64,000 nucleotides of DNA from Candidatus Pantoea persica (GTDB lineage Bacteria; Pseudomonadota; Gammaproteobacteria; Enterobacterales; Enterobacteriaceae), in assembly GCF_013753875.1 (NCBI RefSeq), contig NZ_SMDS01000010.1, positions 1 to 64,000 on the forward strand, given 5' to 3'. Made by a program: the position numbers and the translations under genes. The stretch's first letter is position 1. Every line of letters starts with the position of its first letter. Under the pieces are notes generated by a model that saw nothing but the letters and a program-made list of their open reading frames with translations, did no database searches and was not told where the DNA came from. Positions 50,731 through 61,368 of the stretch are shown here, one piece after another.

Positions 50731-51418
50731 ATGATAACGGTATCAACCTCCCCAACCCCTTGCGGCATCAGCAACGGCCGACAACAAGCTGATGATGCTA
50801 GCTGGGTGCAAATCGGCGCGCCCACCGATTCCTGCTGCCGCTGGCGCGTGCCCTTTTTGCTCTCCGCCTTGCTAGTGATCGTTGACCTGTTTATCCGGCT
50901 ACGCATTGATGAATCGCCGGTTTTCACGGCCATCCGCGCCACCAAAGCCGCGGAGTCGCGCCCGCTGAAAGAGGTGATTCAGGCGCACCCTAGGCTGGTG
51001 ATGAACGGCGTCGCAGCCAAACTGATCGAGGCGTGCGACTTTGCCCTGTTCACGGTGATTATCCTTGCATGGGGCAAAGCCAATCATGCTCGACAGCACA
51101 CTGTTAATGGAGAGCATGATCGTCGCGGTGATCCTGGAGATTTTCGCCATTCCGCTGATGGGCGCGCTGCTGATTGCGGTGTCGATCGTACCCTTTTTCC
51201 TCGCGCTGCAGCACAACAGCTACTGGCTGACGCAAAGCGCGATGATCGTGGCGCTGACGCAGGGGCACAGCATGTGCTACGCCCCACAGGCGTCCTGGTT
51301 CCCGGAGCTGTTTCTTCGCTGCAGCGGCATTACCGTGATCTGGCAGATAGGCTCACTGATCGGCAGCGGCATGTTTGCTGCGCTTGCCGGAAACAGCCCC
51401 GGGACGGCGCAGCGATGA
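50731..51418 (+). pseudogene. MHS-family MFS permease (shikimate/proline-betaine type) remnant
   Basis: Pieces in two frames: CRWRVPFLLSALLVIVDLFI RLRIDESPVFTAI and RPLKEVIQAHPRLVMNGVAA KLIEACDFALFTVIILAWGK (first frame), then VILEIFAIPLMGALLIAVSI VPFFLALQHNSYWLTQSAMI and GHSMCYAPQASWFPELFLRC SGITVIWQIGSLIGSGMF (second), as in ShiA/ProP-type metabolite:H+ symporters. The first five helices, about 20 residues around 51165, and the C-terminus are missing. Substrate cannot be told. The relic starts at a junction near 50740, about 290 bases upstream of rluB. Confidence 0.82.
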
Positions 51419-52078
51419 GTATCATCGCTGGCAACAGCGCTGACGGGTCGCTCTCCCGCCTTAACCTTGCCGCCGGCGCGGGCGGCAAGGTCATGCATGC
51501 AGAGTGCGGCATCTGCCGATTTTTTCTGCATCCTTTTGAAGAATACAGAGCCAACATCTCTGATGCATCACTGTTTTCTCTGTACCAATCGATGCCTGCC
51601 TCTAATATATTGGCGTTACAGCATTTTTGCCGGGCAAACGCGATAGTTAAAAGTAAATTAAGCTTTGACTACCTTTTGTTTGGATTATTTCATTCAGAGC
51701 CACACCACAGTGTAAGATGTTGGTAATTTCGCTTAATCCGCAGCAAACTCAGCGCAAAACGCCGCAACACCGCCTGTTCACAGCGCAGATTGAATTAATG
51801 CTCTATTAGCCCACCTGTTTTATTAAGATTAATCTTAACCGATTGTCCTTCGCCTAAATTTACGTAGAATCAGAGCCAGAAACGCAGGGAATAACTTTCG
51901 TATTATTAATATTAATTAGCAGCATCACGAAATTTATTAACCAATTCTTAACGTAATCCTTGCTATTTCTTAAATAATATAAATCGGCGCTACCGGGAAT
52001 GCAGCGTTAATACGGCACAATCAGGCGCCTGAATTCGCATGTCAAAAGTCTTCATCAGGGATTTTCCGACATGCCACA
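51419..52078. other. AT-rich stretch without recognisable genes
   Basis: About 660 bases. The first 300 still have an open frame (51411..51726 area) but its translation resembles nothing known; 51740-52040 is clearly AT-rich and full of stops. It probably contains the promoter of the lipoprotein gene that starts at 52079. No RNA gene is visible. Confidence 0.45.
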
Positions 52079-52720
52079 ATGAAAATCACTCCCATGAGAA
52101 AACTGTTCTTATAGCCGGCGTTTGCTGCGCTGCCGCTGAGCGGTTGCTCAGTGGGCCATACCGAATACAGCCGTACGGAAGTGCAGCACGTGGACATCAG
52201 CTTCACCGGCATTCCGACGATTCTCGGCCTTAGCACGCTGGGCAGCAGCATTCCTAGTACGCCTAAATATAGCCTGACGGCAGCGCACGTAGCGAAATTC
52301 GCCGTACAGCGCGTCAAGGCTTATCACCCTTATTGCGATCTGGCGGTTATTTACCACAAAAATGATGCCGACACGCTGGCTAAATTCCGCAGCGGCGCCA
52401 TTGGCGATCCGATAAGAATGTATGGCTACAGTTTTATTTCCGCCATGCCGGTTGAATCGTCCGGCAGTAATTTAGCGCGCACCGCCATTCGCAACAGCTG
52501 GAATAAAAAAACATGTATGGCGATGGCATCAAATGCGGGCGTAGTGAAAGGCATATCGGGCGGCGCGGTTTATAACGCCGACAATACGCTGGGCGGCGTG
52601 ATTGTGGATTTCAGCGATGAAATCAAAAGCAATCGCAGCGGTAAAATCGTGCTGAAAGACGTTTCCCTCTATATCCCCTATTTCGACTTCAAAAACTGGT
52701 TGAATCAGATTATCGTGAGC
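52079..52720 (+). pseudogene. trypsin-like serine protease lipoprotein, amber stop at codon 12, 3' end lost
   Basis: MKITPMRKLFL, TAG, PAFAALPLSGCSVGHTEYSR: an otherwise normal lipoprotein signal peptide with lipobox LSGC is cut by a single stop. The frame continues open for 200 codons: SLTAAHVAKFAVQ (His of the triad in TAAH), HPYCDLAVIYHKN (Asp), MASNAGVVKGISGGAVYNAD (Ser in GISGG) and LGGVIVDFSDE, a chymotrypsin fold. At about 52720 it runs into the 3' end of yciO on the opposite strand, so the C-terminus is a junction product. The family is not in E. coli K-12 at this site; I do not know its substrate. Confidence 0.7.
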
Positions 52721-53125
52721 GCCTCCAGCAGCGCCAGCGCAACCGGGTTGGACGGCACGCGCAGCCCGATGGTTTTCCGCTTTTCATTCATCAGTCGACG
52801 CGGCACGATTTTGGTCGCCTTGAGAATAAAGGTGTAGCTGCCCGGCGTGTTGTTTTTCAGCAGGCGAAACGCGCTGTTGTCGACCTGCGAGTAGCTGGAA
52901 ATTTCCGACAGGTCGCGGCACATCAGGGTGAAGTTGTGACTGCCGTCCAGCTGGCGAATGCGGCAGATGTGTTCCTAGCGCGTTTTTCTCTTCCAGCCGG
53001 CAGCCCAGCGCACAGCCGGAGTCGGTCGGATAGACAATCACGCCGCCCTTGTTGAGATAGTCGACGGCCTGCGCGATCAGGCGCGGCTGCGGATTGTCGG
53101 GGTGAATGTGAAACAGTTGACTCAT
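52705..53125 (-). pseudogene. yciO: yciO (YrdC/Sua5-like protein), frameshifted and 3' truncated
   Basis: [49 protein letters not shown] is the YciO N-terminus. A one-base change near 52970-52980 sends the rest, [55 protein letters not shown] and KTIGLRVPSNPVALALLEAL, into another frame, and the sequence ends there: about 75 C-terminal residues are replaced by the protease relic. YciO (206 residues) belongs to the Sua5/YrdC group tied to tRNA threonylcarbamoylation, but is dispensable in E. coli. The start lies 22 bases after the rnm stop. Confidence 0.93.
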
Positions 53126-53147
53126 ATGACTCATAAAAAACCTCGTG

Positions 53148-54032
53148 TCACCTCTCCGCTTCAGAGCAGGCGGGCGCCAGCGTGGGAAAGCGTTTCCATA
53201 CGGGCTCGACGCCCGCCGGGAGCCAGAGCTTGCGGCCCAGCTCAATCCACGGACAGGGTTGATGAAAATCGGAGCCTTGAGAGGCGGCCAGATCGTCATC
53301 GCGGGCGTACTGCGCCAGCTGCGTGCGCTCATTGGGTGCCTGCTGACACTGCGCCACCTCAATGGCGTCACCGCCCGCTTCGCGAAAGTGCGCGATCAAA
53401 CGCTTCAGCCATTTTGACGATAAACCGTAGCGGCCAGGGTGCGCCAGCACCGCGCAGCCGCCAGAATGATGAATCGCATCAATGGCTTGTTTAATTGTAC
53501 ACCATTTTGGCGGAACGTAACCGGTTTTACCGCGCGCCAGATAATTTTTGAAAACCTGCGCCACCGTGTTGGCCTTGCCCTGCTCCATTAAAAAGCGGGC
53601 AAAGTGGCCACGCGTAATCACCCCGCCGTCCGCCAGCCGGGTCGCGCCCGCCAGCGTGCCGGGTATGCGCGCCTTCTCCAGCCGCTCGGCAATCTGCTCC
53701 GCGCGCGCCTGACGGCTCTGATGCTGCTGCGCCAGGAAGGCAGTCAGCGCCGCATGATGAATATCAAGGTTCAGCCCGACGATGTGGATCTCGTGGTTCT
53801 CCCACAGCGTTGACGCCTCCACGCCCGCCAGCATCTTCAGCGGCAAACCCTGTTCCGCCACGGCGCGCTGCGCCGGCTCGACGCCCGCCACGCTGTCGTG
53901 ATCGGTAATCGCCAGCACGCCGATCCGCATGCTGACAGCGCGCTGCGCTAGCGCCTCTGGCGTCAGCAGCCCGTCGGACGCGCGCGTATGGCTGTGTAAA
54001 TCGTAAAGAGGAAAACGGGCAATGTCGCTCAA
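53148..54032 (-). CDS. rnm: Rnm (YciV/TrpH), PHP-domain RNase AM
   Basis: 294 residues (E. coli 293). The PHP metal site shows [19 protein letters not shown], and late [21 protein letters not shown] supplies another His. The enzyme removes nucleotides 5'-to-3' from RNA and matures 5S, 16S and 23S rRNA ends; it also hydrolyses pAp. It is divergent from the trp operon, as in E. coli. Complete, but followed by the broken yciO, so it may now be monocistronic. Confidence 0.95.
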   Translation of the reverse strand: MSDIARFPLYDLHSHTRASDGLLTPEALAQRAVSMRIGVLAITDHDSVAGVEPAQRAVAEQGLPLKMLAGVEASTLWENHEIHIVGLNLDIHHAALTAFLAQQHQSRQARAEQIAERLEKARIPGTLAGATRLADGGVITRGHFARFLMEQGKANTVAQVFKNYLARGKTGYVPPKWCTIKQAIDAIHHSGGCAVLAHPGRYGLSSKWLKRLIAHFREAGGDAIEVAQCQQAPNERTQLAQYARDDDLAASQGSDFHQPCPWIELGRKLWLPAGVEPVWKRFPTLAPACSEAER

Positions 54033-54100
54033 AAGGCGCTCCTGCTGCTGATTGAAACGGCCAGTATGATAACGATTTTAGGCACGGGTGAAAAAGTGTA

Positions 54101-54129
54101 TTGACATTTATCGACTGGACCCGTTAACT
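54101..54129 (+). promoter_or_regulatory. trp promoter with partly eroded TrpR operator
   Basis: TTGACA (54101-54106), 17 bases, TTAACT (54124-54129) form a strong sigma-70 promoter like that of E. coli trp. Over the -10 the sequence GTTAACTAGTACA keeps the right half of the TrpR operator, while the left half reads TGGACCCG rather than TGTACTAG. TrpR repression may be weakened; trpR itself is outside the window. Confidence 0.85.
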
Positions 54130-54164
54130 AGTACACAAGTTCACAACTAAACGGGTTACTCATC

Positions 54165-54245
54165 ATGGCGATGAATCTTCACTTTTCAGCAGGCTGGTGG
54201 CGCGATGTTCCCCGATACGGGCAACGTCGAGCGCCGCATGCGTAA
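54165..54245 (+). CDS. trpL: trp operon leader peptide TrpL
   Basis: A 26-residue leader beginning MAMNLHFSAGWWRDVPR with tandem Trp codons TGG-TGG, as required for attenuation, about 36 bases after the -10 element. A second in-frame ATG (54171) could be the true start. The peptide is longer than E. coli TrpL (14 residues). Translation of the two Trp codons decides whether the hairpin at 54263 forms. Confidence 0.85.
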   Translation: MAMNLHFSAGWWRDVPRYGQRRAPHA

Positions 54246-54262
54246 CGCAGTGCAGAGACCCG

Positions 54263-54288
54263 AGCCCGCTTAAAGCGGGCTTTTTTTA
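54263..54288 (+). terminator. trp attenuator terminator
   Basis: AGCCCGCT (54263-54270) and AGCGGGCT (54274-54281) form a perfect stem with a TAA loop, followed by TTTTTT, just before trpE. CGGGC earlier in the leader (near 54218) can compete for pairing, giving an antiterminator. This is classic transcription attenuation. Confidence 0.92.
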
Positions 54289-54310
54289 GGCGAATTTCAG
54301 AGAGTCCACC

Positions 54311-55873
54311 ATGCCAAATGCGAAACCTACAGTGAAGTTGATTACTGGCAACGCGCCCTACCGCGAAGATCCGGCCGCAGTGTTCCATCAGCTGTGCGGC
54401 GCACGTCCGGCAACCCTGCTGCTTGAATCAGCGGATATCGACAGCAAACGCAACCTAAAAAGCCTGCTGATTGTCGACAGCGCCCTGCGCGTCAGCGCGC
54501 TGGGCGCCTGCGTCACGGTGCAGGCGCTGTCGGAAAACGGCCGCGTGCTGCTGCCGCTGCTGGATGCAGCGCTTCCCGACAGCGTCACTATCGCCCCGCG
54601 TCCGGATGGCCGCAAGCTCTTTTTCCCCGTCGCTGACGACATGCAGGATGAAGATACCCGCCTACAGGCGCTCTCTGTGTTTGAAGCGCTGCGCCTGATC
54701 CCGCACCTGGTGAACTCGCCCGCCGACGAGCGCGAGGCGATGCTGCTGGGCGGCCTTTTCGCCTATGACCTAGTAGCGGGCTTTGAAGGTCTGCCCGCGC
54801 TGGAGAATCAGCAGCGCTGCCCGGACTACTGTTTTTACCTGGCGGAAACGCTGCTGGTGCTCGATCACCAGACGCGCAGCGCGAAGCTGCAGGCGAGCCT
54901 GTTCTGCCCCTCCGCCAGCGAGTTTCAGCGCCTGCAGCGCCGCATTGATCAGCTGCACGGCCAGATGCTACAGCCGGCGCCCGCGCTGCCGGTGCAGAAA
55001 GTGAAGCAGATGACGCTGAGCGTCAGCCAGAGTGACGAGGCCTACTGCGACATGGTGCGCAAGATGCAGGAAGCGATCCGCATCGGCGAGATTTTCCAGG
55101 TGGTGCCGTCGCGCCGCTTCTTGCTGCCCTGCCCGTCGCCGCTCGCCGCCTATGAGACGCTGAAGAACAGTAACCCCAGCCCCTATATGTTCTTTATACA
55201 GGACCAGGATTTCGCGCTGTTCGGCGCCTCGCCGGAAAGCTCACTGAAATATGACGCCGTGTCGCGCCAGATTGAGATCTACCCGATCGCTGGCACGCGG
55301 CCGCGCGGCCGTCACGCCGACGGCTCGCTGGACCGCGATCTCGACAGCCGTATCGAGCTGGAGATGCGCACAGATCATAAAGAGCTGGCCGAGCACCTGA
55401 TGCTGGTGGATCTGGCGCGCAACGACCTGGCGCGCATCTGCGTGCCGGGCAGCCGCTACGTTGCCGACCTCACCAAGGTCGACCGCTACTCCTTCGTGAT
55501 GCATCTGGTGTCGCGCGTGGTCGGCACGCTGCGCAGCGATCTTGACGTGCTGCACGCCTACCGCGCCTGCATGAACATGGGCACCCTGAGCGGCGCGCCG
55601 AAGGTGCGCGCCATGCAGCTGATCGCCGCGGCGGAAGGCACGCGGCGCGGCAGCTACGGCGGCGCAGTCGGCTACTTCACCGCGCACGGCGATCTCGACA
55701 CCTGCATCGTCATCCGCTCCGCCTGGGTGGAAGACAGCATCGCAACGGTTCAGGCGGGCGCGGGCGTGGTGCTCGACTCTAACCCGCAGGCCGAAGCGGA
55801 CGAAAGCCGCAACAAGGCGCGCGCCGTGCTGCGCGCCATCGCGACCGCCCATCATTGCAAGGAGATTTTCTGA
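54311..55873 (+). CDS. trpE: TrpE, anthranilate synthase component I
   Basis: 520 residues, the E. coli length. The feedback tryptophan-binding element [18 protein letters not shown] is intact near residue 38; the chorismate-binding domain has [20 protein letters not shown] and the conserved [28 protein letters not shown] and [13 protein letters not shown]. With TrpG it turns chorismate and glutamine into anthranilate. Its TGA overlaps the trpG ATG (TGATG). No damage. Confidence 0.98.
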   Translation: MPNAKPTVKLITGNAPYREDPAAVFHQLCGARPATLLLESADIDSKRNLKSLLIVDSALRVSALGACVTVQALSENGRVLLPLLDAALPDSVTIAPRPDGRKLFFPVADDMQDEDTRLQALSVFEALRLIPHLVNSPADEREAMLLGGLFAYDLVAGFEGLPALENQQRCPDYCFYLAETLLVLDHQTRSAKLQASLFCPSASEFQRLQRRIDQLHGQMLQPAPALPVQKVKQMTLSVSQSDEAYCDMVRKMQEAIRIGEIFQVVPSRRFLLPCPSPLAAYETLKNSNPSPYMFFIQDQDFALFGASPESSLKYDAVSRQIEIYPIAGTRPRGRHADGSLDRDLDSRIELEMRTDHKELAEHLMLVDLARNDLARICVPGSRYVADLTKVDRYSFVMHLVSRVVGTLRSDLDVLHAYRACMNMGTLSGAPKVRAMQLIAAAEGTRRGSYGGAVGYFTAHGDLDTCIVIRSAWVEDSIATVQAGAGVVLDSNPQAEADESRNKARAVLRAIATAHHCKEIF

Positions 55874-56466
55874 TGGCCGATATCCTGCTGCTCGATAACA
55901 TCGACTCCTTTACCTACAACCTCGTTGATCAGCTGCGCGCCTTCGGCCACAACGTGATGATCTACCGCAACAACGTGCCGGCGGCCGTTCTGATCGAACG
56001 CCTGCAGCGCATGGAGAATCCGGTGCTGATGCTCTCCCCTGGCCCGGGCGCGCCGAAAGACGCCGGCTGCATGCCTGAGCTGCTGCAGACCCTGCGCGGC
56101 CGCCTGCCGATTATCGGCATCTGCCTCGGCCATCAGGCGATCGTCGAGGCCTACGGCGGGTACGTCGGCCAGGCGGGCGAGATCCTGCACGGCAAGGCGT
56201 CGGAGGTAAACCACGACGGCGAGGCGATGTTTTCCGGACTGAGCAATCCGCTGCCGGTGGCGCGCTATCACTCGCTAGTGGGCAGCAATACGCCGGCGGA
56301 GCTGACGGTCAACGCCAGCTACAACGGCATGGTGATGGCTGTTCGCCACGACGCACATTGCGTCTGCGGCTTTCAGTTTCATCCCGAATCCATTCTGACG
56401 ACTCAGGGCGCCCGTCTGCTGGAGCAGACGCTGGCCTGGGCGCTGGCGACATCACAGGGAGAATGA
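55873..56466 (+). CDS. trpG: TrpG, anthranilate synthase glutaminase (separate from TrpD)
   Basis: 197 residues from [20 protein letters not shown]. Class I glutamine amidotransferase: oxyanion loop [11 protein letters not shown], nucleophile Cys in [15 protein letters not shown], and His-Glu in [11 protein letters not shown]. coli has a fused TrpGD; here TrpG stops by itself and the stop overlaps a possible trpD start. Separate genes are usual in Serratia, Erwinia and Pantoea. The longer frame to 55855 adds only trpE-overlapping residues. Confidence 0.97.
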   Translation: MADILLLDNIDSFTYNLVDQLRAFGHNVMIYRNNVPAAVLIERLQRMENPVLMLSPGPGAPKDAGCMPELLQTLRGRLPIIGICLGHQAIVEAYGGYVGQAGEILHGKASEVNHDGEAMFSGLSNPLPVARYHSLVGSNTPAELTVNASYNGMVMAVRHDAHCVCGFQFHPESILTTQGARLLEQTLAWALATSQGE

Positions 56467-56468
56467 TC

Positions 56469-57467
56469 ATGCATGCCATCCTGGAAAAACTCTATCAGGC
56501 GCAGACGCTGACGCAGGGCGAAAGCCACCAGCTGTTCAGCGCTATTATTACCGGCCAGCTTGAGCCCACGCAGCTTGCCGCCGCGCTAATCGCCATGAAG
56601 GTTCGCGGCGAGTCGCCGCAGGAGATTGCCGGCGCGGCCAGCGCGCTGTTGGCGGATGCCAAGCCGTTCCCACGCCCGGACTACGTCTTTGCCGATATCG
56701 TTGGCGCCGGCGGCGACGGCAGCAACAGCATCAATATCTCCACCGCCAGCGCCTTTGTCGCCGCCACCTGCGGCCTAAAAGTGGCCAAGCACGGCAACCG
56801 CAGCGTCTCGAGCAAATCCGGCTCTTCCGATCTGCTGGCGGCGTTCGGCATCAATCTCGATATGCCTGCGCCGCAGGCGCGCGCCGCGCTGGACGAGCTT
56901 AACGTCTGCTTCCTGTTTGCGCCACAGTATCACACTGGGTTTCGCCACGCGATGCTGGTGCGCCAGCAGTTGAAAACCTGCACGCTGTTCAACGTGCTCG
57001 GCCCGCTGATCAACCCGGCGCGGCCGCCGCTGGCGGTGATTGGCGTCTACAGCCCGGAACTGGTGCTGCCGATCGCCGAGACGCTGAAGATGCTGGGCTA
57101 TCAGCGCGCCGCCGTGGTGCACGGCGGCGGCATGGACGAGGTGGCGCTGCACAGCGACACCCACGTCGCCGAGCTGCGCGACGGCGAAATTACCCGCTAT
57201 CAGCTGACGCCGGAGGATTTCGGTTTCGGCTTCCATCCCAAGGAGGCGCTGGCGGGCGGAACGCCGGAAGAAAACCGTGACATTCTGACACGTTTACTTC
57301 AGGGTAATGGCCAGCAGGCCCACGAGCAGGCGGTCGCTGTCAATGTGGCGATGCTGCTGAAGGTGTTCGGCCATGAAGATTTGCGTGAAAACGCGAAGCG
57401 TGCGCTCCTGGCCATCCGCAGCGGACAGGCTTACGAGCGCGTTATCGCTCTGGCAGCAAGAGGATAA
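56469..57467 (+). CDS. trpD: TrpD, anthranilate phosphoribosyltransferase
   Basis: 332 residues from [20 protein letters not shown]. An ATG two codons earlier (56463) overlaps the trpG stop as ATGA; I favour 56469 because its distance from AGGGAGA is better, but either may serve. The PRPP/anthranilate sites are seen in [40 protein letters not shown] and [13 protein letters not shown]. The upstream frame from 56358 is trpG in another frame. Complete. Confidence 0.96.
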   Translation: MHAILEKLYQAQTLTQGESHQLFSAIITGQLEPTQLAAALIAMKVRGESPQEIAGAASALLADAKPFPRPDYVFADIVGAGGDGSNSINISTASAFVAATCGLKVAKHGNRSVSSKSGSSDLLAAFGINLDMPAPQARAALDELNVCFLFAPQYHTGFRHAMLVRQQLKTCTLFNVLGPLINPARPPLAVIGVYSPELVLPIAETLKMLGYQRAAVVHGGGMDEVALHSDTHVAELRDGEITRYQLTPEDFGFGFHPKEALAGGTPEENRDILTRLLQGNGQQAHEQAVAVNVAMLLKVFGHEDLRENAKRALLAIRSGQAYERVIALAARG

Positions 57468-57469
57468 CT

Positions 57470-58831
57470 ATGCAAGGTACCATTCTAGAGAAGATTGTTC
57501 AGGATAAGGTGCAGTGGGTAGCGGCGCGCAAGGCGCAGCAGCCGCTGGCGACTTTTCAGGATGCGGTGCAGCCCGCTGTGCGCAGCTTTTACCATGCGCT
57601 GCAGGGCGCCCGCACCGTGTTTATTCTGGAGTGCAAAAAGGCGTCGCCCTCTAAAGGGCTGATCCGTGATGATTTCGATCCGGCCGCCATCGCGGGTATC
57701 TATCGCCACTATGCCTCCGTCGTGTCGGTGCTGACCGACGAAAAATATTTTCAGGGCAGCTTCGACTTTCTGCCCGTCGTCAGCGCGGCGCTGACCCAGC
57801 CGGTGCTGTGCAAAGACTTTATTATCGACCCCTATCAGATCTATCTGGCGCGCCACTATCAGGCGGACGCCATTCTGCTGATGCTCTCGGTGCTGGACGA
57901 TGAGAGTTATCGACAGCTGGCCTCGCTGGCGCACAGCCTGAAAATGGGCGTGCTGACCGAGGTGAGCAACGAGACGGAGCTGGAGTGCGCTATCGCGCTG
58001 GAGGCGAAGGTGGTGGGCATCAACAACCGCGATCTGCGCAATATGTCGATCGATCTCGACCGCACACGTCAGCTGGCACCACGCCTGTCGCATGGCGTGA
58101 CGGTGATCAGCGAATCGGGCATTCACAACTATGCCCAAGTGCGGGCGCTGAGCCACTTAGCCAATGGCTTCCTGATCGGCTCGGCGCTGATGGAAGAACC
58201 GGATCTAGCCGCCGCGGTGCGCCGCGTGCTGCTGGGAGACAACAAGGTCTGCGGCCTGACCCGTCCGGAAGACGCGCGCGCCGCGTATGAAGCAGGCGCT
58301 CTTTACGGCGGCCTGATTTTTGCTGAGGGGTCGCCGCGCCGGCTTGACCGCGCGCAGGCGCAGCAGGTTATCGCTGGCACGCCGCTGCGCTATGTCGGCA
58401 TATTCCGCAATGTCGCAATAAGTGACGTTGTCACGCAAGTCGAAGCGCTGAAGCTCGCCGCCGTCCAGCTGCATGGCGATGAAGATCGCGATTTTGTCGC
58501 ACAGCTGCGCGTCGCACTGCCTGCTCACGTCGCGATCTGGAAGGCACTGAGCATTAAAACCGCGCTGCCCGCGCGTGATTGGCCGCACGTCGACCGCTAC
58601 GTGTTCGATAACGGCCAAGGGAGCAGCGGCGCTCGCTTCGACTGGTCGCTGCTGCAGGACCAGGATCTCACCAACGTGCTGCTGGCGGGCGGCCTGAGCG
58701 CGGACAACTGCGTCGAGGCGGCGCGTCTTGGCTGCGCCGGCCTGGATTTCAACTCCGGGGTGGAAAGCGCGCCAGGCATCAAAGACCCGGCCAAAATCGC
58801 GGCGGTTTTCCGCATGCTGCGCGCCTACTGA
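57470..58831 (+). CDS. trpC: TrpC(F), bifunctional IGP synthase / PRA isomerase
   Basis: 453 residues, one frame. Residues 1-255 are indole-3-glycerol-phosphate synthase ([58 protein letters not shown]); residues 256-453 are phosphoribosylanthranilate isomerase ([59 protein letters not shown]). The fusion is normal for enterobacteria. It follows trpD after two bases. Complete. Confidence 0.98.
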   Translation: MQGTILEKIVQDKVQWVAARKAQQPLATFQDAVQPAVRSFYHALQGARTVFILECKKASPSKGLIRDDFDPAAIAGIYRHYASVVSVLTDEKYFQGSFDFLPVVSAALTQPVLCKDFIIDPYQIYLARHYQADAILLMLSVLDDESYRQLASLAHSLKMGVLTEVSNETELECAIALEAKVVGINNRDLRNMSIDLDRTRQLAPRLSHGVTVISESGIHNYAQVRALSHLANGFLIGSALMEEPDLAAAVRRVLLGDNKVCGLTRPEDARAAYEAGALYGGLIFAEGSPRRLDRAQAQQVIAGTPLRYVGIFRNVAISDVVTQVEALKLAAVQLHGDEDRDFVAQLRVALPAHVAIWKALSIKTALPARDWPHVDRYVFDNGQGSSGARFDWSLLQDQDLTNVLLAGGLSADNCVEAARLGCAGLDFNSGVESAPGIKDPAKIAAVFRMLRAY

Positions 58832-58868
58832 ACTGACTGGTCAGGCTTGCCGCGAGGAAGATGACACC

Positions 58869-60059
58869 ATGACACTACTGAATCCTTATTTCGGCGAATT
58901 TGGCGGCATGTATGTGCCGCAGATCCTGATGCCGGCGCTGCGCCAGCTGGAAGAAGCCTTTGTCGACACGCAGAAAGATCCGGCGTTTCAGGCGGAGTTT
59001 ACCGACTTGCTGAAAAACTATGCTGGCCGTCCGACCTCGCTGACGCTCTGCAGCAATCTGACCAAAGGCAGCAAAACCCGCCTCTACCTGAAGCGCGAAG
59101 ATCTGCTGCACGGCGGCGCGCACAAAACTAACCAGGTACTGGGCCAGGCACTGCTGGCGAAGCGCATGGGCAAAAACGAGATCATTGCCGAGACCGGTGC
59201 TGGACAGCACGGCGTCGCGTCGGCGCTCGCCTGCGCGCTGCTCAGCATGAAGTGCCGCATCTATATGGGCGCGAAGGATGTGGAGCGCCAGTCGCCCAAC
59301 GTGTTTCGTATGCGCCTGATGGGGGCGGAAGTGATCCCGGTGCACAGTGGATCCGCCACCCTGAAGGATGCCTGCAACGAGGCGCTGCGCGACTGGTCCG
59401 GAAGCTACGAAACCGCGCACTATATGCTCGGCACGGCGGCCGGTCCCCACCCGTTCCCGACCATCGTGCGCGAGTTCCAGCGCATGATCGGCGAAGAGAC
59501 CAAAGCGCAGATCCTGGAAAAAGAGGGGCGCCTGCCGGATGCGGTCATCGCCTGCGTCGGCGGCGGATCCAACGCCATCGGCATGTTCGCCGATTTTATC
59601 GGTGACGAAGGGGTCAGGCTGATTGGCGTGGAGCCTGCGGGCCACGGCATTGAAACCGGCGAGCATGGCGCGCCGCTGAAGCATGGCCGCGTCGGCATCT
59701 ACTTCGGCATGAAAGCGCCGATGATGCAGACCGAAGAGGGGCAGATCGAGGAGTCCTACTCTATCTCCGCTGGCCTCGATTTTCCCTCCGTCGGGCCGCA
59801 GCATGCGCACCTCAACAGCACCGGGCGTGCCGACTACGTGTCGATTACCGACAACGAAGCGCTGGCGGCATTTAAAACTCTCTGCCGCGCCGAAGGCATT
59901 ATTCCGGCGCTGGAGTCCTCGCACGCCCTTGCGCACGCGCTGAAGCTGATCCGCGAAAATCCCGAGAAGGAGCAGCTGCTGGTGGTGAACCTGTCAGGCC
60001 GCGGCGATAAAGACATCTTCACCGTTCACGATATTTTGACTGTACAGGGAGAAATCTGA
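58869..60059 (+). CDS. trpB: TrpB, tryptophan synthase beta chain
   Basis: 396 residues from [20 protein letters not shown] at 58869, preceded by GAGGAAGATGACACC; the upstream frame to 58728 is trpC in another frame. The PLP lysine lies in [19 protein letters not shown], the phosphate cup in [12 protein letters not shown], and the monovalent-ion and COMM regions are normal ([14 protein letters not shown]). It joins indole to serine. Its TGA overlaps the trpA ATG. Complete. Confidence 0.98.
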   Translation: MTLLNPYFGEFGGMYVPQILMPALRQLEEAFVDTQKDPAFQAEFTDLLKNYAGRPTSLTLCSNLTKGSKTRLYLKREDLLHGGAHKTNQVLGQALLAKRMGKNEIIAETGAGQHGVASALACALLSMKCRIYMGAKDVERQSPNVFRMRLMGAEVIPVHSGSATLKDACNEALRDWSGSYETAHYMLGTAAGPHPFPTIVREFQRMIGEETKAQILEKEGRLPDAVIACVGGGSNAIGMFADFIGDEGVRLIGVEPAGHGIETGEHGAPLKHGRVGIYFGMKAPMMQTEEGQIEESYSISAGLDFPSVGPQHAHLNSTGRADYVSITDNEALAAFKTLCRAEGIIPALESSHALAHALKLIRENPEKEQLLVVNLSGRGDKDIFTVHDILTVQGEI

Positions 60060-60865
60060 TGGAACGTTATCAATCGCTGTTTAAACGTCTGCAGGCGAAC
60101 CAGGAAGGCGCCTTTGTGCCTTTCGTCACGCTGGGCGATCCGACCCCCGAACTGTCGCTGCAGGTGCTCGACGCGCTGGTCGCGGGCGGCGCGGATGCGC
60201 TGGAGCTGGGCATCCCCTTCTCCGATCCGCTGGCAGACGGTCCGACCATTCAGAACGCCACGTTGCGCGCTTTTGCCGCGGGCACCACGACTGCACGCTG
60301 CTTCGAGATCCTCAGCCAGGTGCGCCAGAACTATCCCGATCTGCCCATCGGTCTGTTGATGTACGCTAATCTAGTGTTCGCCAACGGCATAGACGCCTTC
60401 TATGCACGCTGCGCCGAAGCGGGCGTCGACTCGGTGCTGGTGGCAGACGTGCCGGAAGAAGAGTCGGCGCCGTTTCGCCAGGCGGCGCTGTGCTACGGCA
60501 TCGCGCCGATCTTTATCTGTCCGCCCAACGCCAGCGACGATCTGCTGCACGAAATCGCCTCGCACGGCCGCGGCTATACCTACCTGCTGTCGCGCGCGGG
60601 CGTGACCGGCGCCGAGAACCGCGCCAGCAGCCTGCCGCTGCAGCGCCTGATCGACAAACTGCGCGAGTACAACGCTGCTCCGCCGCTGCAGGGATTCGGC
60701 ATCTCCGAGCCGGCGCAGGTTAAAGAGGCCCTCGGCGCGGGCGCGGCGGGCGCCATCTCCGGCTCCGCCATTGTGAAGATCATCGAGCAGCATCATGCAC
60801 AGCCGGACGAGATGCTGGCGAAGCTGACCGCCTTCGTCAGCAGCCTGAAGGCCGCCACGCGCTGA
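60059..60865 (+). CDS. trpA: TrpA, tryptophan synthase alpha chain
   Basis: 268 residues (E. coli 268). The catalytic Glu is in [20 protein letters not shown] and the catalytic Asp in the same segment; the phosphate loop shows [28 protein letters not shown]. It cleaves indole-3-glycerol phosphate and channels indole to TrpB. Last gene of an unbroken trpLEGDCBA operon, ended by the hairpin at 60873. Confidence 0.98.
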   Translation: MERYQSLFKRLQANQEGAFVPFVTLGDPTPELSLQVLDALVAGGADALELGIPFSDPLADGPTIQNATLRAFAAGTTTARCFEILSQVRQNYPDLPIGLLMYANLVFANGIDAFYARCAEAGVDSVLVADVPEEESAPFRQAALCYGIAPIFICPPNASDDLLHEIASHGRGYTYLLSRAGVTGAENRASSLPLQRLIDKLREYNAAPPLQGFGISEPAQVKEALGAGAAGAISGSAIVKIIEQHHAQPDEMLAKLTAFVSSLKAATR

Positions 60866-60872
60866 TCCTTTT

Positions 60873-60905
60873 ATGCCTTATCGCCGCACATAAGGCATGG
60901 TTTTT
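60873..60905 (+). terminator. trp operon terminator
   Basis: ATGCCTTAT (60873-60881) and ATAAGGCAT (60890-60898) form the stem over an eight-base loop, followed by GGTTTTT, eight bases after the trpA stop; another T run follows (CTCTTTTTT). Confidence 0.85.
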
Positions 60906-61017
60906 CACTCTTTTTTACATCCCGACGTTGCCGATTTCGCTTTTCCCGTCCATACTCATTTTGCTTTTTGCTCCGTTATGGTAACGGCGCATCTTGTTTG
61001 AGACAGGGAGAAGAGCA

Positions 61018-61332
61018 ATGAAACTGTTTAAAGTCCTGGCAGGCATGCTGACCACAATGATGGTGGCGCTGACTCTGAGCGCCTGTGCGCCTACCGCGAA
61101 GCAGGAAGGCACCGGCGGTTATATCGACGACACGGTGATCACCACTAAAGTCAAAGCGCAGTTACTTAACGACGACCAACTTAAATCACGTGAAATTAAC
61201 GTCGAGACCTTCAAGGGACGCGTGCAGCTAAGCGGATTCGTCAGCTCGCCGCAGATGGCCAGCCGTGCGGTGGAAGTAACGCGCACCGTGAAGGGTGTGA
61301 CCTCTGTAGTCAACAATATGCAGATTAAGTAA
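61018..61332 (+). CDS. BON-domain lipoprotein
   Basis: 104 residues from MKLFKVLAGMLTTMMVALTL at 61018 (AGGGAGAAGAGCA upstream). A lipobox LSAC predicts lipidation at Cys 20 or 21. Residues 35-104 form one BON domain (YIDDTVITTKVKAQLLNDDQ, INVETFKGRVQLSGFV, VKGVTSVVNNMQIK), as in the OsmY/DolP group, which binds phospholipid at the envelope. A single BON domain distinguishes it from DolP and OsmY. Its Asp at +2 is absent, so outer-membrane sorting is likely. Function unknown; complete. Confidence 0.85.
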   Translation: MKLFKVLAGMLTTMMVALTLSACAPTAKQEGTGGYIDDTVITTKVKAQLLNDDQLKSREINVETFKGRVQLSGFVSSPQMASRAVEVTRTVKGVTSVVNNMQIK

Positions 61333-61336
61333 GATC

Positions 61337-61367
61337 AAAAAGGCCGCGAGTCGCTCGCGGCCTTTTT
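61337..61367. terminator. bidirectional terminator between BON gene and ompW
   Basis: AAAAAGGCCGCGAG (61337-61350) and CTCGCGGCCTTTTT (61354-61367) are perfect complements around a TCG loop, giving a 14-bp stem with T runs on both strands. It ends the BON gene and, leftward, ompW. Confidence 0.95.
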
Positions 61368-61368
61368 G

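Noticed and set aside
51411-51726. Continuation of the 50731 frame as a real protein
   Set aside because: After the permease relic the translation is low in structure, has no known motif and enters AT-rich DNA; it is a read-on of the broken gene.
58875-59936. 353-codon minus-strand open frame
   Set aside because: Antisense to trpB; explained by third-position GC in trpB.
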